Shown: positions 1 through 6,997, numbered from the stretch's first letter. The stretch: 14,918 bases of DNA from CS1-C013 sp964353745 (GCA_964353745.1 CAYGWD010000022.1:1-14918); one strand, 5' to 3'. Notes: generated by a model not told the origin, from the letters alone. Translations and numbers: made by a program.

Positions 1-188
1 CATTTCTTTTCAAATTCATTGTCGCCACCTATATAGTTCTTGTATCTGAAGTATGCGTCTAGAATCTTGTTAGGGTCAGCCTCTTGCTTGCTACCTTCTA
101 TTCTCGCAATTAGGTACTTTCCATCTTTCATCATTTTGGGCCTTAATAATTCAGCTCTTTTTTCAGGATCGAACATATAAACAACCAT
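1..188 (-). CDS. Unknown protein, N-terminal part (cut by window edge)
   Basis: The minus strand reads open from an ATG at 188 to the window edge, giving 62 residues that begin MVVYMFDPEKRAELL. The fragment is hydrophilic and rich in Lys, Asp and Glu, with no signal peptide or membrane segment. I do not recognise a family. A second in-frame ATG at 176 (MFDPEKRAEL) is a possible alternative start. The first ATG is preferred because a TATA-like stretch lies 21-30 bases before it, which suits a leaderless message. It follows tRNA-Ile on the same strand, about 33 bases away. The C-terminal part lies outside the window, so length and function cannot be judged. Confidence 0.7.
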   Translation of the reverse strand, partial: MVVYMFDPEKRAELLRPKMMKDGKYLIARIEGSKQEADPNKILDAYFRYKNYIGGDNEFEKK

Positions 189-208
189 ACTAGTTTCATA
201 ATATTATT

Positions 209-218
209 ATAAAAATAT
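209..218 (-). promoter_or_regulatory. TATA-like promoter element of the partial gene
   Basis: Read on the minus strand this is TATTTTTATA, placed 21-30 bases before the ATG at 188 with no Shine-Dalgarno in between, which is the spacing of a leaderless archaeal gene. Its T-run also lies just after the tRNA-Ile 3' end and could serve as that tRNA's terminator. Assignment by position and composition only. Confidence 0.4.
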
Positions 219-267
219 GGATGGTGGGCGAGGAGAGATTCGAACTCTCGACCTTTCGGTTATCAGC

Positions 268-284
268 TTCGTCGGAAAAATCCT
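268..284 (-). other. tRNA intron 2, in the anticodon stem (30/31)
   Basis: This 17-base insert splits the 5' strand of the anticodon stem of tRNA-Ile between about positions 30 and 31. Exon CGTT pairs with GACG of the intron (four pairs, one G-U). The bulges are CG^A and AA^G, and the intron closes on itself as GGA-TTTT-TCC. This is a full bulge-helix-bulge. Removal restores TTCGG opposite CCGAA around the GAU loop. Confidence 0.85.
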
Positions 285-292
285 CGAACGCT

Positions 293-305
293 ATTGGCAC
301 AATTT
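293..305 (-). other. tRNA intron 1, within the D arm
   Basis: This is a 13-base insert in the 3' side of the D arm of tRNA-Ile. The exon sequence TGGC (311-308) can pair with GCCA (298-295) near the intron's 3' end. That leaves three-base bulges GG^A and AT^A at the two cuts, matching the bulge-helix-bulge geometry. The remaining loop is only about six bases with no inner helix, so it would be a relaxed form. Splicing here rebuilds the D stem strand GAGC. Shifting the cut by one base gives the same mature tRNA but loses the helix. Confidence 0.75.
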
Positions 306-351
306 CCGCCAGACTGAGCTACCCGCCCATGAAATAGAATATTGTTCTAAT

Positions 352-360
352 GCTTTTAAA
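352..360 (-). promoter_or_regulatory. TATA box for tRNA-Ile
   Basis: On the minus strand this reads TTTAAAAGC, 24-32 bases before the first tRNA base at 328, the normal archaeal TATA distance. It lies just downstream of the DUF5654-like gene on the same strand, so the tRNA probably has its own promoter. Confidence 0.55.
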
Positions 361-368
361 TATTAAGA

Positions 369-698
369 TTAAACTTTATTGCTTGGCTTTATCTTAGAAA
401 TAAAATACGTTATTATCACAGAGATTATGGTTACGATGATAGCGACATAATACTTGTAGATAACGTTTCCTACCGTAGGGAAGAGCGTATCTATCGATGT
501 TTTGATAGCGTCGTTCCAGCTCAAGGCGGCTACCAGTCCTAGAGCAGAGATTATAAGAGTGGCAAAGTTTTCCCTGAAAGCCTTGGTGAATTTGGAAACC
601 TCATTGTTTAATATTAGGTTTCTTTTCTGCTGTTTCCAATCAGCAGGTTTAGAGACGGCTTTTGTAACATTTTTAGTAACGACATCGCTTTCTGGCAT
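369..698 (-). CDS. DUF5654-like small membrane protein
   Basis: A 109-residue protein with a polar, Lys-rich N-terminus (about 1-40), then FRENFATLIISALGLVAALS around 42-61, a W-N-D-A-I motif, and a second hydrophobic segment at about 83-101 ending in a Lys-rich tail. The order 'helix, GLVAALSWNDAI, helix' resembles the DUF5654 family of short two-helix membrane proteins, whose function is unknown. The N-terminal region appears longer than I recall for the family. The ATG at 698 is favoured by GTGAT at 706-702, three bases before it. No partner gene is obvious; both neighbours on this strand are tRNAs. The family call rests on remembered motif similarity. Confidence 0.72.
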   Translation of the reverse strand: MPESDVVTKNVTKAVSKPADWKQQKRNLILNNEVSKFTKAFRENFATLIISALGLVAALSWNDAIKTSIDTLFPTVGNVIYKYYVAIIVTIISVIITYFISKIKPSNKV

Positions 699-728
699 TA
701 AATCACTGTGAATTATTTTTCGCTGGGG

Positions 729-741
729 ATATTTATTTGGT
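729..741 (-). promoter_or_regulatory. TATA-like element of the DUF5654-like gene
   Basis: On the minus strand this reads close to CCAAATAAATATC, about 31-43 bases before the ATG at 698. It would give a short leader of roughly ten bases containing the GTGAT ribosome binding site at 706-702. Confidence 0.45.
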
Positions 742-793
742 GAGAAGTAGTTTTTAAAGATTGTTATTCTAAGAAATGTAGTTTTGTATATAG

Positions 794-865
794 TGGACCG
801 ACTGGGATTTGAACCCAGGATCTCTGCCTTGCGAAGGCAGCGTCTTTCCGCTCGACTATCGGCCC
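794..865 (-). tRNA. tRNA-Ala(CGC)
   Basis: On the minus strand, acceptor GGGCCGA pairs with TCGGTCC. The third pair is G-U, the G3:U70 identity element of tRNA-Ala. The anticodon arm is CTGCC-TTCGCAA-GGCAG with anticodon CGC, reading GCG. The T arm is CTGGG-TTCAAAT-CCCAG and the D stem is three pairs plus a G-A mismatch. The discriminator is A. The next bases are CTA, so CCA is not encoded, unlike tRNA-Ile in this window. The gene is 72 bases with no intron. Confidence 0.95.
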
Positions 866-898
866 TTAGATATAAGAATACTGTTTAAGAAATAAATC
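866..898. promoter_or_regulatory. Divergent promoter between tRNA-Ala and phosphoesterase
   Basis: The 35 bases between the tRNA-Ala 5' end (865) and the ATG at 901 must hold promoters in both directions. The plus-strand TTAGATATAAGAAT (866-879) is 22-35 bases before ATG 901. The minus strand has a T/A-rich GATTTATTTCTTAAA about 22-33 bases before the tRNA. The two elements face each other and probably compete for space. There is no Shine-Dalgarno before 901, so that gene looks leaderless. Confidence 0.45.
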
Positions 899-900
899 TT

Positions 901-1620
901 ATGCTTATTGCTGCTATATCTGACTTGGACCCCCTAGGAGTGGACTTGGAGCCTTTCTTGGACATGATAAAAAGGGCAAAGGAGCCAGACTTGTTCTTGT
1001 TGGGGGGAGACATATACGAATACAGGAGTCCGGAGATATATGGTCTAATACTAGACTTCTTGAAATTAAGGGAATGGCAGTGTCCTATCGTCGCTGTTTT
1101 TGGCAATAGGGAGTTTGACGAGGACAGGGACGAGATAAGAAAGGTTTGCAAAAAAAGAGTAATCTTTCTGGAAGAGGAGAGCATTGAACTGAAAATAAAA
1201 GACAAGAAAGTAGGCATTGTTGGAACAGAAGGTTCTTTGGACACACCGACTTGGTGGCAATTCAGTCATATGCCAGAAATAAAGAAGAGTTATGATGAGG
1301 ACAGGGAGAAGGTTAGAAAATTGCTAAAAGAGCTTAAGACTGATATAAGAATTTTGTTAATGCACTATGCGCCAACGCATAAAACATTGAAAGGCGAGGA
1401 TCCGAGAATTTATGGAGGTTTGGGCTCTGAAAAATATGAGAAGGTTATAATTGAAACGAATCCTAGTTTTGTTGTTCATGGCCACGCCCACTATGGAATT
1501 CCTCTGGCTTTTGTGGGTCGCGTTCCTGTGTTTAACGTTTGTTTCAATATCGATAGAAAAATAGTTGAGATAGATCCTGAGAAACTGCCTAAGACGGGGC
1601 TGCACAAATTTGTAAGATGA
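901..1620 (+). CDS. Calcineurin-like metallophosphoesterase
   Basis: A 239-residue protein of the two-metal calcineurin-like phosphoesterase superfamily. Motifs appear in family order: S-D8-L-D10 where D-x-H is usual, G36-D37, G68-N-R-E71 (family GN[HD]E), H155 in LMHYAP, and the closing G194-H195-A-H197. Residue 10 is Asp rather than His, and residue 70 is Arg rather than the catalytic His/Asp. Metal site 1 and the general acid may therefore be altered. Substrates of this superfamily range from phosphoproteins to cyclic nucleotides and nucleic acids, and nothing here selects one. No signal peptide, so probably cytoplasmic. The methyltransferase gene begins six bases after the stop, suggesting one transcript. 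Start: first ATG after the promoter, probably leaderless. Confidence 0.85.
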   Translation: MLIAAISDLDPLGVDLEPFLDMIKRAKEPDLFLLGGDIYEYRSPEIYGLILDFLKLREWQCPIVAVFGNREFDEDRDEIRKVCKKRVIFLEEESIELKIKDKKVGIVGTEGSLDTPTWWQFSHMPEIKKSYDEDREKVRKLLKELKTDIRILLMHYAPTHKTLKGEDPRIYGGLGSEKYEKVIIETNPSFVVHGHAHYGIPLAFVGRVPVFNVCFNIDRKIVEIDPEKLPKTGLHKFVR

Positions 1621-1626
1621 CAAGGC

Positions 1627-2361
1627 ATGGAAAAAATTACTGAAGATGAGGTAAGAAGAACATATGACAGCTTAGCTTCAATATATGATGAGAAAAGAAC
1701 TGTTAAAACAATGTATAATGACTATATAGAAATGCCTGCTGTGCTTTCTCTTCTAAAAAACATAAGAGGGAAGAAAATACTTGATCTTGGTTGTGGGACT
1801 GGAGTACTATCCAAGATTCTCAAGAACCGTGGCGCAATGGTGAGTGGAATTGACATATCGCCAAAAATGATTGAAATTGCAAGAAGAAATGTTAAGGGCG
1901 TAGATTTCAATGTTGGAAGTTTCTATAAAATTCCCTATAAATCAGGTTCTTTCGATATAGTTGTGGCATCGCTCGTAATGCATTATGCTGATGACTTGAA
2001 CAAGTCTTTCAAAGAAGTTAAAAGAATTTTGAAGAAAGGCGGTTTTTTCGTATTTTCAAGCGACAATCCGGTTTTCAACGTAACAAAGAAGATGAAAGGA
2101 AAACAGCACAAATACAGAATGTTCGGTGATTATTTTAAAGAAGGCAAAGTTTATAGATGGTGGCCAACATTCAAAGCTAGAATGCCATATCAACAAATAA
2201 CTTTTCAAACTTGGATAAAAACTATTATAAAAAATGGGTTTGTTATTGAGGATTACATAGACACAAAACCAATAAAGAAAGCCAAAAAAATATACAAAAC
2301 CAAATATAATTTTCTTTCAAAGGTGCCTTGGTTTTTCGTTTTCAAATTGAGGAAATCATAG
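1627..2361 (+). CDS. Class I SAM-dependent methyltransferase
   Basis: A 244-residue protein with the class I methyltransferase core. Motif I is ILDLGCGTG (51-59). The acidic ribose-binding residue D76 lies in GIDIS. FDIVVASLVMHY (109-120) is the motif IV region, and LKKGGFFVFSS at about 137-147 is motif VI-like. The N-terminus TYDSLASIYDE (12-22) is typical of the UbiE/type-11 methyltransferases. The Lys-rich C-terminal part (about 180-244) is less conserved and may bind the acceptor. The methyl acceptor cannot be told; a small molecule or an RNA base are both possible. It follows the phosphoesterase by six bases with no promoter and no clear ribosome binding site, so translation may be coupled. 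TAG stop. Confidence 0.85.
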   Translation: MEKITEDEVRRTYDSLASIYDEKRTVKTMYNDYIEMPAVLSLLKNIRGKKILDLGCGTGVLSKILKNRGAMVSGIDISPKMIEIARRNVKGVDFNVGSFYKIPYKSGSFDIVVASLVMHYADDLNKSFKEVKRILKKGGFFVFSSDNPVFNVTKKMKGKQHKYRMFGDYFKEGKVYRWWPTFKARMPYQQITFQTWIKTIIKNGFVIEDYIDTKPIKKAKKIYKTKYNFLSKVPWFFVFKLRKS

Positions 2362-2383
2362 TTTGTATCTAAGCTGAATAAGG

Positions 2384-2391
2384 TTTATTTA
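2384..2391 (+). promoter_or_regulatory. TATA box of valS
   Basis: TTTATTTA lies 24-31 bases before the valS ATG at 2415, with no Shine-Dalgarno between. This spacing suggests transcription starting at or near the ATG (leaderless message). Confidence 0.5.
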
Positions 2392-2414
2392 TTTGTTCGT
2401 GCAAAAGTTCTTTC

Positions 2415-4826
2415 ATGGAAACTAGGTATAACCCAAAGGAAGTGGAACCAAGAATACAGAAGTTTTGGGAAGAGAATAAACTGTTCAAATTTGACAGGAA
2501 TAGCAATAAACCTTCCTTCTGCATCGACACGCCCCCGCCATTCACTTCAGGCGACCCTCACATGGGTAACCTCTTGTATTGGACTTGGATAGACGCCATA
2601 TGCAGATACAAGAGAATGAAAGGCTTTAATGTTCTCTTACCGCAAGGTTGGGACTGCCATGGTTTGCCGACGGAACTGCAGGTTGAAAAGAACTTTAAGA
2701 TTAGTAAGAATTTCAAAGAAAGGTTCCTAGAGTTGTGCAAGGAATGGACAGAGGAATGCATAGAGAAGATGAAAACAAGGTTAATCGCGATGGGTTATTC
2801 TTCTGATTGGGATTATGAGTATTCCACTGATAGCGGAGATTATTTAGCATTTGTACAAAAGACTCTTCTTAACTTATATTTCAAAAAATTGTTGAAGAGA
2901 GTAGAGCATCCTGTTATGTGGTGCACAAAGTGTGGGACGAGTTTGGCAAAGGCAGAGGTTGGCTACAAGGAAAAGGAAGGCATTCTCTATGACATAAAGA
3001 TTCCTGTTGGCAAAGAGCACATAACAATATCAACAACAAGACCAGAGTTCCTGCCTGCATGCGTTGCAATCTTTGTTCATCCAGATGATAAGAGATATAA
3101 GAAATTTGTTAACAAGAATGCAAGACTGCCGATATTCGATAGGGAAGTTCCTATTCTCGAGAACAAGGAAGTTGACATGGAGTTTGGAACAGGAGTTGTT
3201 TACCTATGCACTTATGGTGACGAATCAGACATCAAGTGGCAGAAGAAATTCAACCTGCCTTGCATAAACATAATAACCGAGGACGGGAAATTGAACGAGA
3301 ACGCAGGAAAGTTCAAAGGAATGAGCTTGGAAGACGCTAGGGTTGAAATAGTTGAAGAACTGGGAACGATTGGTCTGCTAGAAGGTGAAAGAAAATTCAA
3401 GCATAACGTTCTTTGCCATACAGAGAGAGGTAGCTGCCTGAACCCGATAGAATTCCTGATAAAGAAGCAGTGGGCAGTTGATGCCATGAAGTTTTCTGAT
3501 GATATGCTAGCGTTGTCAAAGGACATTGAATGGTATCCTGACCATATGCAGAAAAGATTGGTGAACTGGGTAGAGTCAATGGATTGGGACTGGATAATTT
3601 CTAGACAGAGGGTTTTCGGAACGCCTATACCTTTCTGGTACTGCGAGAATTGTGAAAAAATATTCTATCCAAAGGAAGAAGAACTGCCTGTTAATCCTTC
3701 CATTCAAAAATACATACCGCAGGAAAAGTGCGAGTGCGGAGGAAAAATAATCGGAGAGACTGATATTTGCGATGGTTGGGTGGACTCTTCGATAACGCCG
3801 TTAATAATCTCGGGCTACTGGAAAAACGATGAGCAATTGTTTAAGAAATTATATCCTAATGATGTCAGGCAGCAGGGTCATGACATAATAAGGACATGGG
3901 CCTATTACACTATGCTTAGATGTTATATAGAGACTTCTCAGAAACCTTGGAAAAAGATACTGGTAAACAGCATGATTCTTGGTCCCGATGGAAGAGAGAT
4001 GCACAAGAGCTTGGGAAATCTTGTTATGCCAGACGAGGTCATGTCAAAGAACGGAGCAGACGCCATAAGGGCTGGCATGGTAATGATGGGAGCGTACGGT
4101 AACGACGTTCCCTTTTCCTGGAAGGACATGGACTTCACCTTCAGGTTCCTGACAAAGTACTGGAACATCTTAAGGTTCTCAGAACCTCAACTGCAGAAAA
4201 TCGAGAACGCCGAGCTAACGGTCATTGATTCTTGGATGATTACAAAATTGCAGAAGGTAATAAAGAAGGTCACGGATGATTTGGAGAATTTCCAGTTCGC
4301 GTCTGTCTTTGAAACATTGCATAATTTTATCTGGCACGACTTGGCTGACAACTATCTGGAAATGATAAAGTATCGCTTGTACGAGGACAAGATAAAGGAA
4401 CCTGCCCTGTATACGCTCTATAATGTTCTCTTATCGATAAACAAGATGCTTGCTCCCATAATGCCTCACATAACAGAGGAGCTGTGGCAAACGATATTTA
4501 GGAAGTTCGAGAAAGATTTATCAGTTCATGTTTCATCATGGCCGACTGCCAACGAGAGAATGATAGACGAGGAGAATGAGAAGACAGGAGATCTCGCAGT
4601 GGCAATGATATCGTTTGTTAGGCAGTATAAAAGCAAGAGAGGCCTTTCACTTAATGCTCCCATAGAGAAACTAACGATAGAGTGCGATTCCAACACACAA
4701 AAGAACTTGGAAGAATTGTTTGATGACATCAAAGGAACTGTCAAGGTAAAGGATATAGAATTCGCAAAAGGCGAGTTTGTTCTAGAAGGTTATGAAAAGA
4801 TAAAATTGAGCGTGAAACTAGATTAA
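2415..4826 (+). CDS. valS: Valyl-tRNA synthetase
   Basis: An 803-residue class Ia synthetase that charges tRNA-Val. It opens NPKEVEPRIQKFWEEN. The HIGH motif is H49-M-G-N52 after PPPFTSG, and GWDCHGLPTE (78-87) is typical of archaeal ValRS. Two zinc-ribbon-like pairs are visible: WCTKC, and later WYCENC with ECGG. The CP1 editing domain carries TTRPE (207-211) and FGTGVVY. The C-terminal half has RQQGHDIIRTWAYYT and VPFSWKDMDF, which separate ValRS from IleRS and LeuRS. The KMSKS loop is E528-M-H-K-S532 followed by LGN, so the first Lys and first Ser are replaced. The length is slightly under the usual archaeal 860-880. The terminal region IEKLTIECD...EYEKIK-like resembles the anticodon-binding tail. 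Likely leaderless. Confidence 0.95.
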   Translation: METRYNPKEVEPRIQKFWEENKLFKFDRNSNKPSFCIDTPPPFTSGDPHMGNLLYWTWIDAICRYKRMKGFNVLLPQGWDCHGLPTELQVEKNFKISKNFKERFLELCKEWTEECIEKMKTRLIAMGYSSDWDYEYSTDSGDYLAFVQKTLLNLYFKKLLKRVEHPVMWCTKCGTSLAKAEVGYKEKEGILYDIKIPVGKEHITISTTRPEFLPACVAIFVHPDDKRYKKFVNKNARLPIFDREVPILENKEVDMEFGTGVVYLCTYGDESDIKWQKKFNLPCINIITEDGKLNENAGKFKGMSLEDARVEIVEELGTIGLLEGERKFKHNVLCHTERGSCLNPIEFLIKKQWAVDAMKFSDDMLALSKDIEWYPDHMQKRLVNWVESMDWDWIISRQRVFGTPIPFWYCENCEKIFYPKEEELPVNPSIQKYIPQEKCECGGKIIGETDICDGWVDSSITPLIISGYWKNDEQLFKKLYPNDVRQQGHDIIRTWAYYTMLRCYIETSQKPWKKILVNSMILGPDGREMHKSLGNLVMPDEVMSKNGADAIRAGMVMMGAYGNDVPFSWKDMDFTFRFLTKYWNILRFSEPQLQKIENAELTVIDSWMITKLQKVIKKVTDDLENFQFASVFETLHNFIWHDLADNYLEMIKYRLYEDKIKEPALYTLYNVLLSINKMLAPIMPHITEELWQTIFRKFEKDLSVHVSSWPTANERMIDEENEKTGDLAVAMISFVRQYKSKRGLSLNAPIEKLTIECDSNTQKNLEELFDDIKGTVKVKDIEFAKGEFVLEGYEKIKLSVKLD

Positions 4827-4831
4827 ACATT

Positions 4832-4845
4832 AAACTTATATATTC
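4832..4845 (+). promoter_or_regulatory. TATA-like element before prf1
   Basis: AAACTTATATATTC begins six bases after the valS stop and is about 72 bases before the prf1 ATG at 4917, implying a 5' leader of some 45 bases. GTGAT at 4909-4913, three bases before the ATG, would be the ribosome binding site. A weaker T/A-rich stretch near 4874-4885 is an alternative promoter with a shorter leader. Confidence 0.35.
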
Positions 4846-4916
4846 TTCTAACAAACTGTGATTGTGAATAGGATAGATTTTAATTTCAAAGAATAGCTAT
4901 TTTCTTTAGTGATTGT

Positions 4917-5993
4917 ATGGAAGAACATATCTATAAGCTAAGAAAATTATTAGAGGAACTGGAGAAGATTAAAGGAAGGCATACAGAACTTGTTAGCGTT
5001 TATATTCCTTCTGGTTTCAACATCCAAGAAATGGTCAACATGCTCAGGCAAGAATATACATTAACAGAGAACGTAAAGAACAAGACTGTGAGGAACAACG
5101 TTCTAGGTGCTATAGACAAAGTATTACAAGAGTTGAAGTTCTTCAACAAAACTCCTGAGAACGGTCTGGTTATTTTCGCAGGCAATGTTTCTGAAAAGGA
5201 GGGCGAGACAGACATAAAAGTATGGACAATTCAACCTCCTGAGCCCTTGAAAGTTAAGAAATATTGGTGCGATCAGAAGTTTGAACTGGAACCTATGCGT
5301 GACATGGTTGCTGAAAAAGAATTGTACGGTCTTCTGGTCATGGACAACAAGGAAGCTGCCATAGGTCTGTTAAAGGGTAAGAAACTAGAGGTCTTAAGAA
5401 AATTGGACTCGATAGTTCCTGGCAAATTTCGTAAAGGTGGACAATCGAGCGGTCGTTTTCAAAGGGTCAGGGAAGGTCTGATAAATGACTGGTGCAAAAT
5501 AATTGCAGAAAATGTTAAGGAACTGTTTTCCAAATTCGAACTAAAGGGTATAATAATAGGAGGTCCTGGACCTGCCAAGAATGATTTTTACGATGAGGAT
5601 TATTTGCAGACTGAAATAAAGAAACAAGTTTTGGGAATTAAGAACGTTGGCTACACTGACGAGCAAGGCCTTGAGGAAGTGATTGAAAGGTCGCAGGACT
5701 TGTTGGCAGAAGCTGCTGTTTCAAAGGAAAAGGCTCTGGTTCAGAAATTCTTAGAAGAACTCAGAAAGGAAAGCGGTACGGTAGTCTACGGAAAGGATAA
5801 CGTACTGAAGGCATTGGAAATGGGGGCTGTTGAAATCATTCTAGTTTCAGAAGGCTTTGAAATAGAATTTTTCTCTGAAAAAGCAAGGGAATATGGAACA
5901 CAAGTTGAGGTTATTTCTAGGGATACTAGGGAAGGAGAACAACTGTTCCAGATTGGGGGCATAGCTGCCATACTGAGATGGAAAATATCCTAA
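4917..5993 (+). CDS. prf1: Peptide chain release factor aRF1 (shortened, variant NIKS)
   Basis: A 358-residue class I archaeal release factor, which recognises all three stop codons and triggers peptide release. Domain 1 carries the HTELVSVYIP loop (22-31) and the stop-decoding loop, here N52-V-K-N55 where NIKS is the near-universal motif. The Lys is kept; Ile is Val and Ser is Asn. Domain 2 has the catalytic G174-G175-Q176 in KFRKGGQSSGRFQR, fully normal. Domain 3 ends GGIAAILRW as expected. However, VSEGFEIEFFSEKAREYG joins directly where archaeal homologues carry a roughly 50-residue zinc mini-domain with paired cysteines, explaining the short length (family about 410). All three stops are used in this window. 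GTGAT at 4909-4913 supports the start. The 3' end overlaps the convergent pilin-like gene by four bases. Confidence 0.93.
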   Translation: MEEHIYKLRKLLEELEKIKGRHTELVSVYIPSGFNIQEMVNMLRQEYTLTENVKNKTVRNNVLGAIDKVLQELKFFNKTPENGLVIFAGNVSEKEGETDIKVWTIQPPEPLKVKKYWCDQKFELEPMRDMVAEKELYGLLVMDNKEAAIGLLKGKKLEVLRKLDSIVPGKFRKGGQSSGRFQRVREGLINDWCKIIAENVKELFSKFELKGIIIGGPGPAKNDFYDEDYLQTEIKKQVLGIKNVGYTDEQGLEEVIERSQDLLAEAAVSKEKALVQKFLEELRKESGTVVYGKDNVLKALEMGAVEIILVSEGFEIEFFSEKAREYGTQVEVISRDTREGEQLFQIGGIAAILRWKIS

Positions 5994-6493
5994 TAGATTC
6001 TTAACAGCAAGCTTATCTGATTTTCATTCATGCTAGCCCTGCTCATTTCTATGGTACTGCCGCTATGACCTATTACTTGTACATTACCAACCTGCTCGAA
6101 TTGAAAACTTATGTTCGTGTAATTCCATTTTAAGTTCAATATGCTGTTCCTACCAGAAATATCGCACATTTGCCAGATATTATTATCAGGGTCTATAAGA
6201 ACCCAAGGAGACTTGTCGCAAATCCTATATCGGCTTATTATTTGATAAGATATTTCACTAGTGCTTCCAGTGATATCGCCCCTTTCAACAGGGAATATGC
6301 ACTTGTTAGACAAGCCTGTTCTGGCAGTTTCAAATATCTTGTTGTTGCACTCTACAAATTCTTGTTTAACAGCATTTATCTCGTTCACCTCAAAAAAACC
6401 CATGGTATTCATTACAGTCCAACCTACCAGAACTGAAATCAACAAGACGGTGATAATCATTATAAGCATGAATGTTACAGCAACGCCTTTCAT
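5990..6493 (-). CDS. Secreted pilin-like protein, function unknown
   Basis: A 167-residue protein with one N-terminal hydrophobic helix (about residues 4-29) beginning MKGVAVTF, then a polar, largely beta-like domain with four Cys (C49, C64, C92, C110 region). The short charged leader MKG followed by a long hydrophobic stretch resembles an archaeal class III (pilin/archaellin) signal, which would be cut after Gly3, but an uncleaved anchor is equally possible. I recognise no further domain. It is the last gene of a minus-strand operon, 24 bases after the NYN gene. There is no clear ribosome binding site; a TATATATTATT stretch sits directly before the ATG. Its TAG stop overlaps the prf1 stop. 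Confidence 0.75.
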   Translation of the reverse strand: MKGVAVTFMLIMIITVLLISVLVGWTVMNTMGFFEVNEINAVKQEFVECNNKIFETARTGLSNKCIFPVERGDITGSTSEISYQIISRYRICDKSPWVLIDPDNNIWQMCDISGRNSILNLKWNYTNISFQFEQVGNVQVIGHSGSTIEMSRASMNENQISLLLRIY

Positions 6494-6517
6494 AATAATA
6501 TATACCCGTATTATAAA

Positions 6518-6997
6518 TTATAACATTTCAACGTAATCCGAAGCATGCTTTAGAGAAACAGCCAGTCCCGATTCAACCGTAACCAAAACGGTCATCTTGC
6601 CCTTCTCTTTGGCTTTCTGAATCAATGGCAAGAAGTCTGCATCCCTTGACGCCAATGCTATAACTTCTATGTCAGGGTTGTTTATCGCCTCCATGGCGTG
6701 AACAGCTATTGACACGTCCACGTCAGTCTTCTGTTCTGGGTCTCCTAGAGCTATGACAGTCTCGAATCCTTCGTTGGCGACAGCCTCTATCAACTTCTCT
6801 GACGCGAATTGATTTAGAAACACCTTGCCAATAACAATTCTTCCGTACTTTTCCACTCTTCTTTTCATGTCCTTTAGATTTATGTTAAACTCTTTTCTAA
6901 TCATGTTTGGCCCGTCTACAAAGAAGGCTAGCTTGGGCTTTTCTCCAAAGCTTTTCCTTATTTTCTCTAAACTGCTTTTGAAACCTTCCAATACCAT
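6518..6997 (-). CDS. NYN-domain (PIN-like) putative ribonuclease
   Basis: A 159-residue protein of the NYN/LabA-like group within the PIN-like nuclease fold, similar to the archaeal family I know as TIGR00288. The acidic residues are in place: D28 and N31 in FFVDGPNM, D92 and D94 in KTDVDVSIAVHA, and D119 and D121 in ALASRDADFLPL. These would bind Mg2+ for RNA cleavage. The N-terminal 20 residues are Lys-rich. NYN proteins often act in RNA processing or decay, and the exact substrate is not known. It starts with a good ribosome binding site, GGTGAG three bases before ATG 6997. It sits in an operon with membrane and surface proteins, which does not explain its role. Confidence 0.88.
   Translation of the reverse strand: MVLEGFKSSLEKIRKSFGEKPKLAFFVDGPNMIRKEFNINLKDMKRRVEKYGRIVIGKVFLNQFASEKLIEAVANEGFETVIALGDPEQKTDVDVSIAVHAMEAINNPDIEVIALASRDADFLPLIQKAKEKGKMTVLVTVESGLAVSLKHASDYVEML

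Larger units (their letters stand above)
222..328 (-). tRNA. tRNA-Ile(GAU) with two small introns
   Basis: On the minus strand the acceptor GGGCGGG pairs with CTCGCCC (one G-U), followed by discriminator A and an encoded CCA at 224-222. The T arm GAGAG-TTCGAAT-CTCTC is perfect. The anticodon loop CTGATAA carries GAU, bases 264-262. The gene is 107 bases, 30 too long, and the D-arm and anticodon 5' strands are not contiguous. Removing 305-293 (13 bases) and 284-268 (17 bases) gives a 77-base tRNA with D stem GCTC/GAGC and anticodon stem TTCGG/CCGAA, both fully paired. Exons are 328-306, 292-285 and 267-222. Both junctions can form a four-base-pair helix flanked by three-base bulges, as the archaeal splicing endonuclease needs. 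Neither intron is at the usual 37/38 site. The isoacceptor is secure; exact splice points are inferred from pairing. Confidence 0.92.

Noticed and set aside
885..1269. Minus-strand open frames opposite the phosphoesterase gene (119 and 67 residues).
   Set aside because: They mirror the strong plus-strand coding frame, have no family resemblance or ribosome site, and are low-complexity Ser/Phe-rich translations.
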